Shown in pieces: positions 58,503-64,000 of a DNA stretch of 64,000 nucleotides (within the stretch, counting starts at the first letter, position 1; every line of letters begins with the position of its first letter). A program made the position numbers and the translations under genes. The DNA is from Deinococcales bacterium (lineage in GTDB: Bacteria > Deinococcota > Deinococci > Deinococcales > JAAFIG01): the NCBI GenBank assembly GCA_025359505.1, contig JANYHH010000057.1, forward strand, positions 62,001 to 126,000, read 5' to 3'. The notes beneath the pieces are model-generated. The model was not told the DNA's origin. It did no database searches and saw only the letters and a list, made by a program, of their open reading frames with translations.

Positions 58503-59984
58503 TTACTCCGCTCGAGGTGTCCAGACCGAGACTTTGCCGCCCAGACAGGTGAACTGCGCCCAGCCGTCCTCGTTGGTTGTCACGGTTTCTTTGATGTGTC
58601 CCGTGGCGTCGCCGTACACGCGGTTTTGATGACCGACCTGCATCCACTTCGTGCCCGCGTCCCCGTTGCTGAGCACCACCGCCAGCCCGCCCGGATGCTC
58701 ATCGTTGCCCAGCCTCGTCCAACCGATGCAGTTGGGGTGATCGAAGTAATCGTATTGCTCACCGAACGCTACACTTTTTCGCGCCTCGAGAAAGCAATCG
58801 ATCAAGAATTTTTGGGAGTCGATGACAATCTCGTATTCGTTCCCATCGCGCCCTTTGTCTTTGTACTGAGCGCCGTAGTAATCGGCGTGAAAAATGCACG
58901 GGTAGCCGTCACGGCGCAGCAGAATTAGCGCGTAAGCCAGCGGCTTGAACCAGCCGTCTACATCGGACTCGAGCGCCTGAAGTGGTTGCGAATCGTGGTT
59001 GTCCACCAGCGTCACCGCCAGCGTCGGATGCCCAGCCACCAGCGAACCGTCAAAAATCTGGCGCAGATCGTAACTGTTGCCGGCTTTACTCGCATCGTGG
59101 AAATTCTTGTGCAGCGGCGCGTCGAACAGCGTCACCCGACCATTGGTGGTGGCGATGAAATGCTCGAGCGAGGCCAGTTCGTATGACCAGTACTCGCCAA
59201 CCGCGAAGAGATCCTTGTCGGTGCGAGCGCCGACTGCGTTCAACCAATCTTCAAAAAACTTGTGATCAACGTGTTTGACTGCATCGAAGCGAAAGCCGTC
59301 CACATCGGTTAAGTTCACGAACCACTCGCCCCAATACTCGAGTTCGCCGCGCACCTCGGGGTGAAACACGTCCACGTCGCAACCCATCAGATAATCGTAA
59401 TTGCCGTTCTCTTGGTCAACGTTTTCATCAAATCCCTTGTCCTTAAAAACGTAGACCGCGTTGAAATCTGGGTTGTTGGCGTCTTCGCCCACGCTGTCAA
59501 AGTGATACCAGTGCCACTGCATCGTGGAGTATTTGCCGACTCTGCCTGCGAAGTTAAAATGCGTCCAAACCTTGATTTCTCTCGGTTCACCGATCTGCTG
59601 ATTGCGGTTATCGGGGCTGAAAGGCGTCGCCAGCGCCGTTTCTTGCGCGTCGCCGCCCATGCGGTGATTGAAAACCGCATCGGCGTAAATTCGCACATTG
59701 GCTCGAGTCGCCGCTTGGCACGCCGCCAGAAATTCGTCTTTCGTACCGTACTTGGTTCTGACTGAACCCTTTTGGTCAAACTCACCCAAATCAAACAGGT
59801 CGTACACACCGTAGCCCACGTCGTACCCGCCGCCTGCTCCCTTGTAGGCTGGTGGCAACCACAGTGAAGTCACGCCGCGCTCGGCAAGCTCCGTCACTTG
59901 TTCCGCGACCTGCTTCCACAGCGTGCCGTCATTCGGCGTGTACCAGTGAAAAAATTGCATCATGACGCCGTTCAATTCAGACAT
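58503..59984 (-). CDS. alpha-amylase
   Basis: MQFFHWYTPNDGTLWKQV; YADAVFNHRMGGD; DGFRFDAVKHVDHKF; VDNHDSQP. Confidence 0.96.
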   Translation of the reverse strand: MSELNGVMMQFFHWYTPNDGTLWKQVAEQVTELAERGVTSLWLPPAYKGAGGGYDVGYGVYDLFDLGEFDQKGSVRTKYGTKDEFLAACQAATRANVRIYADAVFNHRMGGDAQETALATPFSPDNRNQQIGEPREIKVWTHFNFAGRVGKYSTMQWHWYHFDSVGEDANNPDFNAVYVFKDKGFDENVDQENGNYDYLMGCDVDVFHPEVRGELEYWGEWFVNLTDVDGFRFDAVKHVDHKFFEDWLNAVGARTDKDLFAVGEYWSYELASLEHFIATTNGRVTLFDAPLHKNFHDASKAGNSYDLRQIFDGSLVAGHPTLAVTLVDNHDSQPLQALESDVDGWFKPLAYALILLRRDGYPCIFHADYYGAQYKDKGRDGNEYEIVIDSQKFLIDCFLEARKSVAFGEQYDYFDHPNCIGWTRLGNDEHPGGLAVVLSNGDAGTKWMQVGHQNRVYGDATGHIKETVTTNEDGWAQFTCLGGKVSVWTPRAE

Positions 59985-60084
59985 GAATTCTCCCCTCGAG
60001 CAGAGTGAGCTGCCCGAGCTTTAGTATCCACGTTGTGCGCCAGCGGGCGTTGATGACCCGACTCAGCCGAGACTCAGCGGCCGT

Positions 60085-60411
60085 TCAATTGGTAAGGGAG
60101 CTTACCGAAAAAGCCCATTCATGCTCGAGGATCGTGGCAAAATGCTCGACCACCGCGCCGTCACGATGCGCCCCCAACCGCGCCTTCCATGCTTGAAACG
60201 CGTGTGAACCGCGAAAACCAGCCTCGTGCGCCTCAAGCGATGTCCAGCGCACCAGCAGCACGTAACGTTCTGGCGTCTCCAGACTGCGCTGGATCGTGTG
60301 ACCCCAATAGCCCGGACTCGAGCCGATCACGGTTTTCAGTTCAATCATCGCGCTTTCAAAGTCGGCAGCTCGGTCGGTAGGGATGTTGAACTCGGCGATT
60401 TCAAGAATCAT
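60085..60411 (-). CDS. antibiotic biosynthesis monooxygenase (ABM) domain protein
   Basis: ILEIAEFNIPTDRAADFESAMIELKTVIGSSPGYWGHTIQRSLETPERYVLLVRWTSLEAHEAGFRGS. Confidence 0.85.
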   Translation of the reverse strand: MILEIAEFNIPTDRAADFESAMIELKTVIGSSPGYWGHTIQRSLETPERYVLLVRWTSLEAHEAGFRGSHAFQAWKARLGAHRDGAVVEHFATILEHEWAFSVSSLTN

Positions 60412-61060
60412 AGGTCAGCGCCTCTCTCAAATACTTGTGCAGCGCCTGCATCTTCGCGCACTTGGTCACGATCCTCTCCAGCACGCCCTCACTGCCCAAC
60501 TCGAGCGCATCGAAGGAGCTGCTGACGGTGAAGCTTTTGAATTTCAGCAGCTCCGAGCCATCGGGGAACCCTTTCGGGAACCTCGAGAGCACCGCGTCCT
60601 TGTCCAGCCCACCGAACGCCTCGAGCAGTGTTTTATTCTTTAACAGCGCATCGGCTCTGGCTGGGTGACGCTCCACGAAGCGCCGGATTAATGCCAGTTG
60701 ATCGTTTGGCGGCGCGTAAATCCCGCCCGCTGTGATCGAGTTTTCGATGCCGAGTTGCACGTAGTAAATCGGCATATTTGAGTGCCGCCCGCCCGCGCTC
60801 AGCGCCGCGCTGAAATTGGTTTTGTACGGGTTCTTGTTGTTTGAGAAGCGCACGTCGCGGTTGATGCGAAACAGGCAATCCTTGGCGTTGATGCCCTTGA
60901 CGCTCGCATCGAAGCTCGAGACACCTGCGATGATCTCAGTCACAAACTGGATGAACTCGAGCCGCAATTCGAGGTAACGCGGGCGATTCTGGTCAAACCA
61001 CGCTTTGGAGTTCGAGAACTCGAGTTCGACCAAGAACTGCGTCAATTTCTCGAGGTTCAC
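60401..61060 (-). CDS. DUF2461 family protein
   Basis: LEFSNSKAWFDQNRPRYLELRLEFIQFVTEII; DCLFRINRDVRFSNNKNPYKTNFSAALSAGGR; GTG start at 61060 preferred. Confidence 0.85.
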   Translation of the reverse strand: MNLEKLTQFLVELEFSNSKAWFDQNRPRYLELRLEFIQFVTEIIAGVSSFDASVKGINAKDCLFRINRDVRFSNNKNPYKTNFSAALSAGGRHSNMPIYYVQLGIENSITAGGIYAPPNDQLALIRRFVERHPARADALLKNKTLLEAFGGLDKDAVLSRFPKGFPDGSELLKFKSFTVSSSFDALELGSEGVLERIVTKCAKMQALHKYLREALTYDS

Positions 61061-61602
61061 GACCCGAACTCGATGCCTGCGTAAATCGCCTCGAGCGTCA
61101 CCGTCGTCTCCAAGCACGGCAGATCAAACTCGCCCGTGTCCTCGAGACTCTCGACCGTCCAGCGTGCCCCCTCGCGGCGATAGACGACCACGAACCTCGA
61201 GTCGGACGCGACCAGCACGTAGCGTTGCAGGCTGGGCAGGCGCGTGTACTCGTCGAGCTTCTTGCCGAAATCCGTGCTGTCCGACAGCACCTCGACAATC
61301 AGGCACGGGTTTTCAAAGTACAGCGGGTCATCGCCAGCGTCGCACGACACCGCGAAATCCGGGTAACGGAAGCGCGTATCTCGAGTTCTGACCTTGACGG
61401 TTTCGACGATCACCTCGCACCCCTTTTCATCCGCCACAGGCTCGAGCAGCAACACGAAGCGCCGGGCGAGGCGGTTATGAACGCGTTTCTCGCCCGCCAT
61501 TGCCAGCATCGCGCCGTCCACGTACTCGTGGCGCACATCGCTGATGCGCTCACGCTCGAGGTACGTCGCGACCGATAAGTGTTCGGTGACTCGAGCTGAC
61601 AT
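61057..61602 (-). CDS. Uma2 family endonuclease
   Basis: TYLERERISDVRHEYVDGAMLAMAGEKRVHNRLARRF; YPDFAVSCD; PCLIVEVLSDSTDFGKKLDEYTRLPSLQRYVLV. Confidence 0.9.
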   Translation of the reverse strand: MSARVTEHLSVATYLERERISDVRHEYVDGAMLAMAGEKRVHNRLARRFVLLLEPVADEKGCEVIVETVKVRTRDTRFRYPDFAVSCDAGDDPLYFENPCLIVEVLSDSTDFGKKLDEYTRLPSLQRYVLVASDSRFVVVYRREGARWTVESLEDTGEFDLPCLETTVTLEAIYAGIEFGS

Positions 61603-61671
61603 GGTTTGATTGTAGCGTTAAATCGCTTGCCTTGCTCATTTTTTACAGCTCCGCCTGCTGTGCGTAGAGCG

Positions 61672-62169
61672 TTACCGAGTTCCAAAATGAGATAAGCGTC
61701 GAGCCAGTTGGGTCGCACGTCGTTGCACAGCTTTGTTCGGATCAGCCGCGAGTAAGTGGTAAACCGTTCTGACCTCATCAGGCGGAAGCCTGCGAGCTAA
61801 CCCATCCAACGCGCATAACCTGACGGCGGCAACAGGATCGAAAATCATTTGTTTAAGCAATGAAGTTTTTTCTTGCCTGAACCACAGTGCTTTTGTAAGT
61901 GGTAATCGAACCGCTGCATGAGGGTGAGCCGCTAGATGATCGAAGGCTTGCTCGAGGTGATCGCTATGTCTGTGCGAAGGAAGTTGCCACAACCGTCTCG
62001 CAAGCCAGCGCTTAACCCGTGGTTCAAATGAACCGACAGCAAGGTTAAAGATGACTTCATCATTGAGTTCATCTTCGTAGCGTTTTTTCCGAAGAAACTC
62101 TTGATTTTGCCACGTTGTCGGATTTCTCAATGCTTGGATAACGTCGGTGACTTTCCATTCTTTTCTCAA
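61672..62169 (-). CDS. hypothetical HEAT-repeat-like protein
   Basis: ORF overlapping leuA stop; helical repeats. Confidence 0.55.
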   Translation of the reverse strand: MRKEWKVTDVIQALRNPTTWQNQEFLRKKRYEDELNDEVIFNLAVGSFEPRVKRWLARRLWQLPSHRHSDHLEQAFDHLAAHPHAAVRLPLTKALWFRQEKTSLLKQMIFDPVAAVRLCALDGLARRLPPDEVRTVYHLLAADPNKAVQRRATQLARRLSHFGTR

Positions 62170-63728
62170 ATCGCCTGCATCGCTTCCTTCTTCACGCCGA
62201 CATTCGCTAAGCTTGCGTTAATCACCTCGAGCCACGCCCGCGCACTGGCTTCGACGATATCGGTGCTGACGCCGTTACCGCTGTAAATGATCTCGCCAAC
62301 TCGGGCGCGGATGCTGACCTCGCCCAGCGCCTCGCCGCCCTCGGTGACGGCTTCGATGCGGTAACTCTCCAAGCTCGGGAAGACTTGTGCCAGATGATTG
62401 ATCGCTTTATACGCCGCGTCGACCGGCCCGTCACCGCTCGAGGCGTGCTGCTGCGGGCCGGATGGCGTCGCCAAAGTCACGGTCGCCGTGGGGACAACGT
62501 GCGTGCCAGAGAGCACTTGGATGCTCTCGAGCTTGAAAACCTCGGGGATCGTGTGATCTCTGGTTTCCACGAGCGAGCGCAGCTCTTCCTTGCCCATCGC
62601 GCCTTTGCGATCGGCAATCTCCTTGAAGCGCGTGAACAGCGCACCGACGCTTTCTTCGGACAGCCCGTGATCGTTGCTGACGTTACTGAGGTCGTAGCCC
62701 ATCTCCTCGAGCGCTTTCTTGAACGCCGCTCGCCCGCTGTGCTTGCCGAGCACCAGCACGCCCGCCTCGCGCCCGACCATCTCGGCGTTCATGATCTCGT
62801 AGGTGGATTTATTCTTCAGCACGCCGTCTTGGTGAATCCCCGCCTCGTGCGCGAAGGCGTTATCCCCCACGACAGCCTTATTGGGCTGCACCGCCATGCC
62901 AGAATGCCTCGAGACCATCCGTGAGAGTCGGTAAATCTCGCGGGTGTTGATCTGCGTCGCGGCTTGGTAGTAATCCCCCCTTGTCGCCAAGGCCATCACG
63001 ACCTCCTCTAAGGACGTGTTGCCCGCCCGCTCGCCGATGCCATTGATCGTGCATTCGACTTGCGTCGCACCGTTCTCCACGGCTGCCAGCGAGTTGGCGA
63101 CCGCCATCCCCAGATCGTCGTGGCAATGCGTGCTGATGCTGACCTCGCGTCCGCGCACGACTTCATCGCGGATTCGCGCAATCAACCGGCCGTACTCGAG
63201 CGGCGTGCCGTACCCCGTCGTATCGGGGATGTTGATCGTCGTCGCGCCCGCGTCGATCGCCACGTTGAACAGTTGAATCACGAAATCAAAATCGGCCCGC
63301 ATCACGTCCTGAGCGCTGAACTCGACATCCCCGCAGAACGTGCGGGCGTACTTGACCATCTCTTCGCTGATCTCTAAAACCTGCGCCCGCGTTTTTTTGA
63401 GCATGAACTCGAGGTGGACATCACTGGCGCTGGTGAAGGTGTGAATCCGCCACTGATCCGCGATCTCGAGCGCCTTGGCTGCCCGCTCGATGTCTGTTTT
63501 GTGCGTGCGAGCCAGCCCGCAGATCACGGGGCCGCGCACCTCGCGGGCGATGCGGCCCACGCAATCGAAATCGCCTTGCGAGGTGATCGGAAAACCCGCC
63601 TCGATCACGTCCACACCCATTCGCGCCAGCCCGTGCGCGATCTCGAGCTTCTGCGGCACGCTCAGGGCCACACCGGGGCTTTGCTCGCCGTCGCGCAGGG
63701 TCGTGTCGAAAATTTTAATGTGCTTCAT
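62166..63728 (-). CDS. leuA: 2-isopropylmalate synthase
   Basis: [80 protein letters not shown]. Confidence 0.98.
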   Translation of the reverse strand: MKHIKIFDTTLRDGEQSPGVALSVPQKLEIAHGLARMGVDVIEAGFPITSQGDFDCVGRIAREVRGPVICGLARTHKTDIERAAKALEIADQWRIHTFTSASDVHLEFMLKKTRAQVLEISEEMVKYARTFCGDVEFSAQDVMRADFDFVIQLFNVAIDAGATTINIPDTTGYGTPLEYGRLIARIRDEVVRGREVSISTHCHDDLGMAVANSLAAVENGATQVECTINGIGERAGNTSLEEVVMALATRGDYYQAATQINTREIYRLSRMVSRHSGMAVQPNKAVVGDNAFAHEAGIHQDGVLKNKSTYEIMNAEMVGREAGVLVLGKHSGRAAFKKALEEMGYDLSNVSNDHGLSEESVGALFTRFKEIADRKGAMGKEELRSLVETRDHTIPEVFKLESIQVLSGTHVVPTATVTLATPSGPQQHASSGDGPVDAAYKAINHLAQVFPSLESYRIEAVTEGGEALGEVSIRARVGEIIYSGNGVSTDIVEASARAWLEVINASLANVGVKKEAMQAI

Positions 63729-63823
63729 GGTGAACTCCTTTTTTCATCGCTCGAGGTGTAAACGGTGTGCGCGGTCAGCGGGACGGAAGAGGTAATCGCA
63801 TGAATGCTCCCTTGGAAGTCAAT

Positions 63824-63853
63824 AAAAAACCCTCGAGCGGCTAAACTCGAGGG
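63824..63853 (-). terminator. leuA attenuator terminator hairpin with CTCGAG stem
   Basis: minus strand CCCTCGAG-TTTAGCCG-CTCGAGGG-TTTTTT. Confidence 0.85.
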
Positions 63854-63871
63854 CAGCATGGCGAGAAACGA

Positions 63872-63928
63872 TTACGCCACGACCCTCGAGTGAACTAGGG
63901 CTAGGCTTAGCGCGGCGAAGTTGTACAT
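63872..63928 (-). CDS. leu leader peptide MYNFAALSLALVHSRVVA
   Basis: 18-codon ORF upstream of leuA; all three Leu codons are CTA; precedes terminator/antiterminator. Confidence 0.75.
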   Translation of the reverse strand: MYNFAALSLALVHSRVVA

Positions 63929-64000
63929 CTGCGAACAATCGTAACAGAGCTTGCAAAAGCCTGTCAAGCGGCTCGAGTTGAAAAGATCGGCGCGTGGCAA

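Overview
The window is a gene-dense, roughly 60% GC bacterial chromosomal segment with about 55 supportable protein-coding genes on both strands. I saw no rRNA, tRNA, CRISPR array or intact transposon. Presence of YfiT/BstA-like and BshB-like (bacillithiol-type) proteins and a pyrR-pyrB-pyrC order is compatible with a Deinococcota-like host, but taxonomy is unproven. Three observations stand out. (1) 45148-56455 is a co-oriented cluster of hydantoinase, N-carbamoyl amino acid hydrolase, urocanase-family hydratase, DUF917 protein, HutH-family lyase whose MIO-forming Ala-Ser-Gly is replaced by Gly-Glu-Ser, and a YehZYXW/OpuC-type betaine importer. This matches the five-step ergothioneine catabolic pathway plus a dedicated importer, not ordinary histidine utilisation. 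(2) The palindrome CTCGAG is massively over-represented (by eye about one per 100-150 bp in most stretches, in all reading frames and between genes). It resembles cyanobacterial HIP1 but is a different sequence; it is depleted over genes expected to be highly expressed and forms stems of terminators and tandem arrays. (3) leuA is preceded by a leader peptide MYNFAALSLALVHSRVVA with three CTA Leu codons and a terminator/antiterminator whose stems are CTCGAG boxes. Other items: a dispersed GTAGGGGCG...CGCCCCTAC palindrome family, a GRIGG repeat protein, a serine-less permuted acyl-carrier-like protein and hmuUV-like pseudogene debris.
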